A DNA stretch of 64,000 nt, taken from NCBI GenBank assembly GCA_022497155.1, contig MU385710.1:1736001-1800000 (forward strand), given 5' to 3'. Made by a program: the position numbers and the translations under genes. Each line of letters begins with the position of its first letter. The first letter of the stretch is position 1. Source of the DNA: Whalleya microplaca. Lineage: Eukaryota > Ascomycota > Sordariomycetes > Xylariales > Xylariaceae. Positions 34,866-46,015 of the stretch are shown in pieces. The notes under the pieces were generated by a model. The model had not been told where the DNA came from. It made no database searches and saw only the letters and a program-made list of their open reading frames with translations.

Positions 34866-35354
34866 CATGAGTGTAATTGGTATGTCTCTAGGTGGTCTTG
34901 CCGGTAAGATACTAAACAGTAAAAGATATAACTTAGCATATTCATATTAGGGTGATTAAAAATACAGTCACATTGCATTTGACTAGTTCGACTCTCGTTC
35001 TTCATTGGTTGTATTATATGCATAGCCGATGCTCCCAGCCTAAAGCTACCTACCCACGACTGTAGATAACTACAGAAGCTTATAGACACGCTCAATGCCC
35101 TCGATCGAGGCTCGATCGAGGGTTTGTTGACACTCGAAGTGCAACTTACCGCATGCTGTAATTCTACGGTGAAGGTCCAGAGCGCCTATGTATGCGAGAG
35201 AGGTAAGATCTAATCTCTACCCTGAGGTGTTGCGCAGATGGTCACTTCGTCAGAAGACACAAGTGGATCCTAGCTACATAACTCGAACAATAAAAGGTCC
35301 GCTCATATCTATCATAACTCTTTCCTACAATTCAAAGGCTATCCCATTAGCCCC
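34866..35354. other. Intergenic region between the MITE and the VID21 3' end
   Basis: About 490 bp with no gene. It includes the VID21 3' flank. A small CGATCGAGG direct repeat (CTCGATCGAGGCTCGATCGAGG) sits at about 35099-35121. Confidence 0.5.
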
Positions 35355-38300
35355 CTATTTTGGTATCGACGGTGTCGGTGTGGCACTCCCACTCGAGTTT
35401 CTCTGGTGTTGTGCTCCTTGCTGGGCTTGCGATTGTGCTTGTTGGGCTTGGGCTGCTGCAGCGGCCTGCTGCTGTTGCTGCGCACGGAGAAGTTGAGCAT
35501 ACTGGTGTGGCCCATTGGCGACCGCAGTCTGACCCGGCCCTCCAGCAGCAGCATTCATCGCGGATTGCGCAAGATTGTTTTGCCGATTATTGAGTAGCTG
35601 TCTCGCCATCTCGCGGACCATGTCTTGCGGTGTATTAGGATGTGAATGCCTGATCGTACTCTCGATCTGCTGGAGTTGTGAAACATATGTCTGATGCGTT
35701 TGTTGCGGTATGGTTGCGTTTGGACGCGGTGATCCTGCCTGGGAGGATATGTTCAGGCTGCTCCCTGGAGGTGTCGACATGCCTGATGCATTCGCAGCAT
35801 TAAACGAGGCCATCATGGCATGTGCCTGGGCATTATTGAGGTAATTCTTCTGGTTCAACCCGTTCATTGCTGCAGCACGCATACCCGGCGGTGAGGTCTG
35901 CATCGGCATGCTTCCTGGTTGACCTTGGTGGGACTGCTGCTGCCGCATCTGCACTGACCGTCGCTGTTGTTCTGAGATTTGCTGAGCTTGCATTAATAGT
36001 TGGAGATCTGGCTGAGCATTCGGCATCGCCATCCGCGACTGCCCGTTTACGCCAGGCATCTGTACTTGTGAAGTCCCATTCATCTGCATAGGGGGTACTA
36101 GTCCGCCAGTCATGTGTGTTGGAGTTCCGGCGCCGTTGGGCGTCGTATGCATTGGCATCCGCGGCCGTCCTTGGCCATTGACTGCGATCTGGTTAGGGGC
36201 ATTAGCACGGGCCATAGCAGTGTGCGGATGAGAGGCCGCCATCTGAGGAGTAGCCTGCGAGAGGTGACTCGCGTTCTGAGCAGCTGCCATTTGCGCAACT
36301 TGTCCTTGCTGTGCTCTTTGCATAGCAGCCTGCGCCTTAGGTGTTAGCCACGTGGGTGTGTGAATGTGGGCGGTGTGTCATACTCTCCGTTGTGCCTCGT
36401 GGCGCTGTTGTTGGGCCATCCTCTCCGCTAATCTCTCCGCCATTGCCTGATCCCGCTCCCATCGCATGATGCTGTATTCTCTCGGTGTTTTTGTTGTGGC
36501 CCGTGGTGCAGGAGCCTCGTTGGCCTTCCTCATTGCGGCAAGAGAAGCTGCATGTTGTTGCTTCTGGATCGCTGTCTCGCGTTTCTTTGCAAGTTTCCTC
36601 ATTGCATCAATCATTGTAAGATGTTTCTGATTACGCCGTCGCTCTACTTTCAGGGGTACGGAGAATCGTCGTCGTGGAATCGGTGTGATGGGACCGTTAG
36701 AACCAGTTTGCTGTTGTTGTTGCACTTGTTGTTGCATTATAGTTTGGTTCTGCTGGCGAATAATCTGTTGAGATGTCTCGATCCTATTCTGCCACAACTT
36801 GAAATACTGCGTCTTCTGCATGTCATGAGGGAGGCCTTCAAGCATTACCCAGCGCTCAAAGCATTCCCACGGTGTTCGTCTCTCCGCTCCAGAAGCGAAC
36901 ATCGACTTAGTAGAGAGAATGCTAGATATCAAAGACCAGTTATATGAATACTCACGAACGAGACTCTTCAGCTCGTCATCCTCAGACTGAATCCATTGAG
37001 AGGGACTGCGCGATTCGTAAAATGACTGGAAGGGCATGGTATGCTCATTCGGAGGGCGGAACTGGTGGCCAGCATGCAATCTATCTCTGATGCTCTTGTT
37101 TTCAGGTCGGAACAACGCTACTTCAGGGTTTTGTGGTTCTAACAGAGGCTGAGGCCCAGTACTTTGGCCGAAGACCACTTCGTCATCGTCGTCCTCTTCC
37201 TCCTGCATGTAACGGTACCGGCTCCGCTTTCTCGGTGGTTCACTCGGGGTTAGTTGCATCTCGCCCTCAACAAACTTGCTTAGTGGCAACGCAGGCCTCC
37301 TCCATGAAGCGTCAGGGTCGTATTCAGGTGCCGTGAGGTCAGCCTTCGGAGCCTTCAGCGGAGATCCGTACATGGGCAGCTCTTCAAGGAGTCTGTCTGT
37401 ATTTGGTGATTGGTGTAGGGCAAAAACAATGTCATCATCTTCCAACGCGAAAATAGCCGAAGGCGCTACGGTGTCAAGGATATTATCCTGAGGCTCCTCG
37501 TCTGGTTCCAATGGCGAGTCAGAGTCCGCGGAGGGGATTAGGTCTGGCGTGGGATGGGTCTCCGGATCATGAGCATGATCCGCATCGCCCATTGACACGT
37601 CGCCAACATCGGGTGCGTTCCGGGGAGGAATGATAGCGTTTACCTGTAACGCCTTGCGCTCTTCTGCCGAAGCAGATACCCATTCGGCACAAGCAGAGGC
37701 TAGATTTCGAGCCGCTGCCATTTTCCACTTCCGTTCCTCCCGGAAATCTGTCCTCATCCACTTCATCTCCTTGAGCACTACATCCCAGTGGCAAGGCTGG
37801 CGTACCGGCTCAGGGCAGCGCTTGGGTTGACGCAGAGACCATTTGTCATGATGTTGGAGATGATAGACCCTTCGAAGGACCTTGCATGCCTGGTTGTCGA
37901 GGATCTGTGTGTAGGAATCCGGTGTTGACAATGTCTTATGCGCTTGATGTAGGATCTGGTCTAAGGGTTTCATCCATTTTCCACTGGACGCAAAAGCTTG
38001 GACAAATAGGGGTGTGAAGTAGTCGTCGCTAGGCATCTGACTAGTCTTCGGACGATTCTGAATCACGGAGTTGGAGAGGTTGGGGGAACGTTTGGGCTGT
38101 TTGCCGAAAACCACGGTAGACAGCTTGTTCTTCTCCTTGGCTTTGGATTTTTTAATAACACTCCGAGAACGACCCTGCGAGGATTGCGAAATCGGGGTCA
38201 CTGGCGTTGTGTGGTGTGAGTGCAGGTCCTTCGTCGGCTTCGGCGGCTCACCTAGGATCTCAGATACAGGCTTCTGGCGAGCCACACTAGTAGGACTGCT

Positions 38301-40183
38301 CGTCCGCCTTTGTTCCGACGTTCGGGGAACTATGGGCGTAGAGGGGAGGCGGGATGTCTCGGAGTCCATTGGTGTTGCAACTTCCACTGCGTCGACAGGA
38401 ATGACTGGAGCTTCCTTTTCACTAACTCTGCTCTGAGCAACATTATCGTTGGTGTTAGGAGCGTCTCCATTCTCCCGTCCAAAGCTAGCCTCGGGTTGAC
38501 CATTTCGGGCATCTGTTGGAAGAATCGTCTCCGAGCCCTCTGACGCTTCTTTCGGAGTTGCAGGGCCGGCATTCATGCCCTGTCTGTGGGCGGCCTTCCG
38601 AGACTCTTCGACTGCCCTAACTTGAGATACGGGCGACAGAGACTTTCGTAATTGTTCTGGACCGGTGGCATTCCTTACTTCCTCAATACCATTACTTGCT
38701 GCTTCTGTCGGTGGACCATCATTCGGCATCGGCGACGGCCGCGCCATCGGTTTATCCTCAGGCTTCCGTGTCAAAGCTGGACCAGGATGGGAGTCTCTAT
38801 CAAGCGGTATATTGGGCGGCGGCTGTTTCGAATCGGAGACTTCTTTCACCTTCCCATCCACACCTTCATCTCCATTCCTGTCTATAAATGACACACCATC
38901 ATCAGCTGGACTCCTGGTCGTCGATATGTCGTGAACGGCTGGATTCGCTACTGTACGAGCAGTTGATCCCGGGGACGATAAAGCATCAGGGTGGTTCGCT
39001 TGATTCGCTTGATTCGCTTGATTCGTTGGGATGGTAGGTTGGGTCGTACTACTGACTTCATCGAGCTTTTTCGTCGTAGGTGCATCGATGTCCATAGGTT
39101 CGCTAGTGGCACCTTGGTTTGGTCGAGCTTGCACGTCCGTTCGTTCGGGATGTGGATGATGCCGTTGGACGGCGAACGTCTGGGGAATCTCTGGACGAGG
39201 CAAACTGGAATGATCGGCTGGCAAACTAGCCTGCTTCTGAGGAGTTGCATTGGTCCCAGCGCCCTTGGGTGCATTCACTTCCGCCTTCTCAGGAATTACA
39301 GTTACGGTTTGCGACTGAACTTCGCTGGTCGGGGGAACAGTCGGCTTCCTAGTAGGCCCAGCAGGGTGCGCGGGCGACACTAATTTGGGCTGGTTTAAGG
39401 CCGTCCCAGTGCCCGGTGGCGCATCTACCTTTACGTGTTTGTCACTACTTGTACCCGGAGCTGGGTGCAATTCCGCTGATGGCGGTGGAATAATCGGTCG
39501 CTTGACATCATTGGCATCTTGCTTCTCCGGAACGGCAGGGACGACAGGAACGGCAGGGACGACAGGAACGGCAGGGACGACAGGAACGGCAGGGACGACA
39601 GGAACGGCAGGGACGACAGGAACGGCAGGAACGGCAGAAACGGTAGGAACGTTGTTTTCATTTAACACGGGAGCCCCGTTTCCGTTTGTCTTGGACGGGT
39701 GAGGAGAGTGAGGAAGCTCAGGTCGAGTTCGTGGTCGCGCAGGAATATTCAATTCGTTCAGTTTCCGGCCTCTATTCAAATCATCAGCAGCTACCATATA
39801 TTACACATATGCGCTCGAGGGTCGAAACGCGATCAGAGGGAATCAGAAGCAAAGGGACATGGGATTAAATGCAGTTATATGTGATATATGGGCAGTTTGG
39901 ACATACTGCAAAATGTCACATCCGTCCAGGAATTGCGACTCGGCATCGCTGGCGGGCTGCGCGTTGGGGTCGGCGAAACTGCGTTTGGGGAGGGCATCAG
40001 GACTTGTAGCGAGGGCATACAAGACGCTCAGCTTCCTCTTCCTCGACAGTGTAATTGCACTATCAAAAATTATATCGTTAGTGTCGGACAATTGAGCTCT
40101 ACATTCTGATGCCAAACTTACTTGCATTCTGCCCGCTTTGATTGCAGAAGCCTTGTACGGTCGGCGGGCACGACCTCAGTCAT
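35355..40183 (-). CDS. VID21: VID21/EAF1, scaffold subunit of the NuA4 histone acetyltransferase complex
   Basis: Nuclear platform protein of NuA4. Exons 40183-40122, 40059-39907, 39771-36384 and 36329-35355; introns 62, 135, 54 and all in phase, giving 1525 aa. Intron 1: GTAAGT, CACTAAC, GATAG. Intron 2: GTATGT to GAATAG. Intron 3: GTATGA, GGCTAAC, GCAG. The 5' exons give MTEVVPADRTRLLQ and then LSRKRKLSVLYALAT with DGCDILQGRKLNELN, the conserved VID21 N-terminus. Further in: a long disordered region with a VPAVPV repeat; an HSA domain (about 720-780; HWDVVLKEMKWMRTDF) that binds actin and Arp4; a Myb/SANT domain (about 992-1045; WIQSEDDELKSLV, NWSLISSIL); and a Gln/Met-rich tail. It is divergent from SPP2 across 1.6 kb. 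Confidence 0.92.
39530..39643 (-). repeat. 18-bp coding minisatellite in VID21 (VPAVPV)
   Basis: About five near-perfect 18-bp units plus partial units encode repeated Val-Pro-Ala-Val-Pro-Val within the disordered N-terminal third of VID21. The unit length is a multiple of three, so copy-number change keeps frame. A second small coding repeat of 9 bp (Asn-Gln-Ala) is at about 38998-39028. Confidence 0.85.
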
Positions 40184-41790
40184 AGCATCAGCGACGGCGA
40201 CATCCGTTTTGCATAAAAACGGATGGCTCTCCAAGCTTAATGGGGCTGCCGGAGATGGAATCAGTGGTCTTGGACGATGAAAGTGATGGCGTTGTTGTGC
40301 ATCAATTGAATTCAGGTCGTCGTCGTAGGCGGGAAGTCCGTTATTATTTTTTTCATGAGGCGATGCCTACGCGGGCGGGTTTTGGGGCGGAGAGTTTAGG
40401 TGGTCCGTCCTAGGCCTGCCAGACTTACCCTGCTTGGTCCTAGGAAGTTTTTTAGGGGAGCAGAGGGCAGCAAAGGGCAGCAGAGGGGGTTGCTTCGGTA
40501 CGGAAGTACTTGCTTGATAGGCTTGATAGGCTTGACAGGCTTGATCAGCACGCTTTCCCCCATCGACAGGTGCGAATTACAACCTTGGAACGTATGTATG
40601 TATGTATGTATGTATGTATGTGCCCCTCTGCGCCCCTCTGTTTCTCAGAAGAAGGTGCATTAACTAGACCGTCCTACACAAATACTTCATATCTCGCAGT
40701 CTGGGCAGCTTGTGTGTGTTCATACCTGTACATATATAGCTTACCATTCAATAGAGCCACCATTGTTAGTTTCCAGGTTGTGATGGGCAATTGTTATCAA
40801 GTCACCTGGTGATATATGTATAATCTTCAGACCGCCCCTTATACCATATAAGTACTTCCGTTACAAGTAAACAGCATTATTCAGGTAGTACCTATCACAG
40901 CAACAATAATACCTGGGCATGCAGTCACCTCTATACCTATGATTGTACTCCGAGATAATTAACATGTACATAGTGGCGCTGGAGGCAAGGTTTGCAGTTG
41001 TTGTCTCAATAGAGGGATAAGGAACCTAATTAGTATACATCAATCAAGGCCGATATATATAATTCAACGGTGAAGAGATTCTAATGATCACCACTTACAT
41101 ACATAGTAGAAGTGCCTGCACTGCTGCAGTTGTACGCGTGCATTGAGGTGGTGTGGTGTGCCATCAGCTATCCACCTAATGGTGAGTCTAAACAAGGACT
41201 CCGTCTAGTTTACCTCAGAATGTGCTCATGGTGATGCTAAGACGTCTCCCGGGGATGCGATCCTTTGGGATAAACAAGAAACTACACGTCTCTACAACTT
41301 GTCTCATTAGGACACTTACAAGTGAAGATACTGTCAGTTTAGGTATAAGCCCAGATAAGAGTAAGTCTGTCATAAGATTGAAATACTTTACAGTGAAAAG
41401 TAATCATCTATGTTTATTATTCAGTGTTTGTGGGTATGTATTGAGGAAGTCATATACAGGCTCGCTTTCATGTATATAAAGATTCGGTTGGAATGTTCCA
41501 TGTGGTCAAGGGAGTGTAGGAATAACTTGAACCATTCTTCGCCTGTGTGTAGAATTGAACCTGGAAGTCGACAGTGATAAATTGATAAATTGATGCACAT
41601 ACCTACCAGTACGTCGAAGCACAAGCCAAGCCACTTTTTACGTTGCACAGCCACAGGAAGCCTGGCATGAAATAATAAGTCCCCGTGGAATCTGCAATCC
41701 GCCACTAGGCATGTACTTTTTGCGAATCAGTATCCAACATCCAACAACCTTCTCCTTCATTCCTCAACACCACCACTTTCAGCCGTCAAC
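40184..41790. promoter_or_regulatory. Divergent intergenic region of VID21 and SPP2
   Basis: 1.6 kb with no gene. It holds a GCAGAGGGCAGCAAAGG purine-rich repeat at about 40459-40487, four 9-bp GCTTGATAG-like units at 40512-40547 and a (GTAT)7 microsatellite at 40592-40621. It must contain the promoters of both flanking genes. Confidence 0.5.
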
Positions 41791-42912
41791 ATGCCAGACC
41801 CAGCATCTGCCTCACCGGCACCACGCATAGCAATAAAATTCGGTTCGTCATCTTCGAAGCCGTCCAGCGGAGCAAGGAATCAGAGCCGCCCCAACCCACC
41901 CTCAGCACTAGGCAAACGTCAGCGACCGCACGCGCTCGGCCATGACTCTGGATCCGATAGCGACGATGGCGCAACCGGGAGGCATGAAGCGGTCACGACA
42001 TATGGTGACGACAGCCCCGAAGCAAAGGCGAAGCGGCGAGATGTGAAGACGGGCAAGTCTGGAGGCGCGAACGGAGCATTTGTGATCGGTGGCCACAAGA
42101 ATCGTGATTGGAAGGAGGATTTGAAGGCCCGGACCGGTAGTAGGAATGGTCGATCGCACCAAGCGCCGGTGCATTCGAACGGAACGTCAAAGGAGACGGA
42201 ACCGGCCGACCAGGACAAGCAAATTAAATGGGGCTTGAACGTGGTGAAGACGACAGCACAGGGCGAATCTGAAGCCTCGGACGACGCCGCGGCTGAGGAG
42301 CTGGCATCTACTACAACTGATTCCAAGGCAGAGCTTCAAAGCACGTCCCCTCAAAATCCTAAGGGTGAAGACAATGAAGCCATAGACGCTCTCCTCGGCA
42401 AGAAACGAAATCCCGCGAAAGACCTCGTCATCAAGGGTGATTCTGGGAATAACATGTCTTTGGGCGCTTCGGAGCAAGAGATTTATCGCCGGCGAATGCA
42501 AGAAGCAGCAGATGTGTCGACGTTGGAGGAGTACGACTCAATACCGGACGGCGAATTTGGAGCAGCCATGCTGCGTGGCATGGGTTGGAAAGGGGATGAT
42601 CAGGGTACTAAACCCAAAGAAGTGAAGAGGAGACCGCACCTAATGGGGCTCGGTTCCAAGGAGGACGAAGAAATCAGAAAGGGTGAGTTGGCGCGAAAAC
42701 ATGGGCATCGTGAAAGGAAGCCACGGCTCGACGAGTATCGGCGGGACAAGGAAAAGGAGAGACGAGAACGCGAGGATCGCCGTGGGGACAGCTATAAATA
42801 TGAACGCGAACGCGAGCGGGAACGAGATCGACGCGATCACAGCTATGGGAAGAGCCATGGCGACCGAGATCGGAATGAGTACAGACATCGTGAACGAAGC
42901 TATAGACGCTGA
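41791..42912 (+). CDS. SPP2: SPP2/GPKOW-type pre-mRNA splicing factor with G-patch-like motif
   Basis: Spp2 activates the DEAH helicase Prp2 in the spliceosome through a G-patch-like motif. Single exon, 373 aa, ATG at 41791. The signature block STLEEYDSIPDGEFGAAML, followed by RGMGWKGDD, is at about 245-275. The N-terminal half is disordered with Ser/Asp patches; a conserved IKWGLNVVK segment lies near 148. The C-terminus is a highly charged Arg/Glu/Asp-rich tail (about 305-373), typical of splicing factors. Length is longer than yeast Spp2 and normal for filamentous fungi. Confidence 0.9.
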   Translation: MPDPASASPAPRIAIKFGSSSSKPSSGARNQSRPNPPSALGKRQRPHALGHDSGSDSDDGATGRHEAVTTYGDDSPEAKAKRRDVKTGKSGGANGAFVIGGHKNRDWKEDLKARTGSRNGRSHQAPVHSNGTSKETEPADQDKQIKWGLNVVKTTAQGESEASDDAAAEELASTTTDSKAELQSTSPQNPKGEDNEAIDALLGKKRNPAKDLVIKGDSGNNMSLGASEQEIYRRRMQEAADVSTLEEYDSIPDGEFGAAMLRGMGWKGDDQGTKPKEVKRRPHLMGLGSKEDEEIRKGELARKHGHRERKPRLDEYRRDKEKERREREDRRGDSYKYERERERERDRRDHSYGKSHGDRDRNEYRHRERSYRR

Positions 42913-44251
42913 GGCGACTATCGATTAGATGACTAGACCGAATTATAAGGAATGTTTTCCTTCGAGATCCAACGACATGATGTTAGGCTTGGCACCGCGT
43001 GGGAATCCTAGTGATCATAGGCACAACTTCCGCTGAGAAGGATGAGCGTCCAAAGACTCAGCCCTTCACTGAGCAAGATGATGGCAGATGGCTTATAACC
43101 CACTAACCTGATACTCTACTTGAGAATTGCTAGAAACTGCCAGGTTGACCAAAGATTCCTCTACTATATATTGGTTATGCTATAGTAAGTCATATTACTT
43201 GGTCAAACTTTCGATCAATATATAGCATATCGGGGCATGCGGACAATAAATTCTCATTCGTATCAGTCAGAATGATGCTAATGTTGAGTGCATTAGACAA
43301 GACTAGAGCTGGAGGCGTTGTAGTGTATCAATGATATATTCATTGTGGCTGAAGCCATGATCAACCCACCCAAGTCCGGCAGTTCAGGAAATAGAGTGCA
43401 ACATCACTAACTTGACAACTAGGCTCGGCGTAGAAATAGTCGAATATTGCCAGAGATTAAGATTTCGATCTATACCTATGGTTCAGAAAGGAACTTTGTC
43501 CATCAATCAGCCGTACCTTTTTTTTAAAATACTATATTCACCACACAACCACATCATCAGGCTTATCAACTCGACTTTCTTTCGATTAAATCCTCTTTCA
43601 TATTCATTGTCTCGCCATTTCCCGATATAATAAGTTTCGATGTCATTAGTATTTAACACCTCGTGGTGAAAGGATACGCAGCTCTACTGAGACCGAGGCA
43701 GCTCAAGCCTCGGTTCAAACTGGCCTTGTATCCACCGGAACTACGGTGTAGATCGATCGTATCAGGGACAACAACGAAGTACACCACAGCTGTTAGATAT
43801 AGAAGCTACAAACATAACCCAGAAACCCCGGCATCGTGACAGTGTAGGTTTAAAAATAAAATAATATATAACAGAATATTATAGCCAAGATGCAGGAGAT
43901 TGGGTATGGAACTTTTCAACAGTTGAGGCTTTGGCACTCTCCATGTTCCCCTATTCGGGGCCCCGACTGCCCGAGTCCAGGCCGTTATCGACCTTAGGGG
44001 CTGCTCAGGGTATCTAATCTTCGGGGGGCCCCACTGCTAGCGCTAGGTTAGTAGCGCTAGGTTAGCCTGATTCAGGTAGCTTCAGGGTCCCCAGCCACTC
44101 ACGAACCCCAATTGGATTTTGGCATCGAAAAGCTTTCAAAACGGCCGACTTCCCACAGTTGTTCTGCTTGTACACCTCCCTGCCTACGCTACATAGGCAG
44201 TTCCCGTGTGCAAAGTCCCGTCAGCTACCAGATTGGCTTTGCAGCTTCACC
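42913..44251. promoter_or_regulatory. Intergenic region upstream of the C9-methyltransferase
   Basis: 1.3 kb without a gene. Near the downstream gene the DNA becomes GC-rich: two similar blocks TTCGGGGCCCC (about 43955) and TTCGGGGGGCCCC (about 44020), an AGGGG (STRE-like) site, and a 15-bp direct repeat AGCGCTAGGTTAGT at about 44038-44066. The regulatory role is inference. Confidence 0.45.
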
Positions 44252-46015
44252 ATGTCCAAGCCTCACAGCGTCAACGGCAGTGAGTCGGAGTTTGAGTTTA
44301 TCGAAACTCCCAAAGCTCCCACGCCCACCTTCGAGAAGTTCGAAGAATGCGGTGTGCGAACCACCTCGGTATGTTCGGCCTTGCCCTGTTTGCCTATGTG
44401 CATCAATGTCTTTGTTTTGCTGACGATGTGGTATTCCAGTACCCGTCTATTAAGAATGGCCCTCTGCCTGCCGATTCCGCCGGTGCGGACAGCTTCTCCA
44501 ACGTCCTGCTGTTCTCCCTGCTCGGCGGTGTCCCGCTTTGGCTGTCGTGGAAGGTCGGCGGTGGTCTGAAGACGGCCATCTTCTTTGCCTTGTTCACGAG
44601 TCTTCCTATTCTCGCCACCTTTTGGATTACCGTATCCTCCATAAGCCCCCGAAAGAACGAGAAGGCCAAGTACCCTGGCCGACCCGTCGAGCACTACCTC
44701 ACCTTCAAGAAGCAATCCGACCAACTCAAGTACCATGGCCGGAATAAAATTCCCATGGAGACTTTCTATGAAATGTACTTTGACGGAGACGTTGACTTCA
44801 ATGGCGACTGCCTGGAAGTTTTGGAATACAGACATGATTGGGCGAGCTTCCGCTTCACCTGGGGTCTCTGCAAGTACTTCCTCTTTGGCATGATGCCTGA
44901 AGTCATTATGCATTCGCGAAGTCAAGGTAAGTTTCCACGATAAACTAGCTCCCGCTCGATCCCAAACTGACTTCATCAAGACGAGGAACAAGTTCGTGAT
45001 CACTACGACCGTGGTGATGACTTCTACGGGTGGTTCCTAGGACCCCGCATGATCTACACATCTGGAGTCATCTCCGACGTCAATGTCGAGGAGTCCCTTG
45101 AACAGCTCCAGGACAACAAATTGGCCATCGTCTGCGAGAAGATCGATCTCAAGGAGGGTGAATCGCTTCTGGATATTGGCTGCGGCTGGGGTACTCTTGC
45201 ACGATTTGCTAGTGTTAACTATGGCGCTCACGCTACTGGTGTCACTCTTGGCCGTAACCAAACTGCCTGGGGTAACAAGGCCCTGCGCAACGTCGGCATC
45301 CCTGAGGAACAAAGCAAGATTCTCTGCATGGACTACCGAGACATCCCCGTCCCGAAGAGTGGCTATAAGAAGATTACCTGTCTTGAGATGGCCGAGCATG
45401 TCGGTGTGCGCAAGTATGGAACTTTCTTAAAGCAGGTCTATGACATGCTCGACGACGATGGTGTCTTCTTCCTGCAAATCGCCGGCCTGCGAAAGCCCTG
45501 GCAATACGATGACCTTATCTGGGGTCTGTTCATGAACAAATATGTCTTCCCCGGTGCTGACGCATCCACTCCCCTTGACTTCTTCATTAGCGGACTTGAG
45601 GGAGCTGGATTCGAAGTCAAGGGACTCGACACAATTGGCGTCCACTACTCCGCAACCCTTTGGCGCTGGTATAGGAACTGGATGGCCAATCGCGAGAAGG
45701 TTGAGGCCAAGTACGGGAAGCGATGGTTCCGCGTAAGTTTCTTGTAAATGAATCTGTATGACGTCTAGTATACTAACAACATGGTTTCAGATCTGGGAAT
45801 ACTTCCTTGCTGCCTCCACCATTGCTTCGCGACAAGGCACGGCGACCTGCTACCAGATCGTCCTTGTCAAGAACATTAACTCGACTCATCGGGTTGAGGG
45901 CATTGCAACCCAATTCGGCTTGGCTGGAGCTTTGAAAGCCGCAGAGGCTAAGGTGGACTTCAAGGGTTGGGCTAATCAGAATGCTGACCAGTTCCCTACC
46001 TCGGCAGCCCAGTAG
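44252..46015 (+). CDS. MTS1: Sphingolipid (glucosylceramide) C9-methyltransferase
   Basis: Adds the fungal-specific C9 methyl group to the sphingoid base of glucosylceramide, using S-adenosylmethionine, at internal membranes. Exons 44252-44368, 44440-44926, 44981-45732 and 45791-46015; introns 71, 54 and 58 nt with GTATGT/GTAAGT donors and CTGAC/CTAAC branch points; 526 aa. Start context TTCACCATG. Two hydrophobic segments lie at about 50-75 and 80-105, followed by a cyclopropane-synthase-like methyltransferase fold with SAM motif LLDIGCGWGTL (D266). Further family blocks: YDRGDDFYGWFLG, MIYTSGVI, EMAEHVGVRKYG and LWRWYRNW. The start is the first ATG after a leader of more than 90 nt with no ATG. 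Confidence 0.95.

Noticed and set aside
39797..39797. ATG at 39797 as the VID21 start
   Set aside because: It lies in an intron; upstream exons give the conserved N-terminus in frame.
43144..43226. Inverted-looking words GTTGACCAA / TTGGTCAAAC and CTATATATTG / CAATATATAG
   Set aside because: The arms are interleaved rather than nested, so they do not form one hairpin or a transposon end pair.
43650..43735. tRNA-like stretch with GGTTCAAACTGG
   Set aside because: The presumed T-arm does not pair and no D-arm or acceptor stem could be formed.
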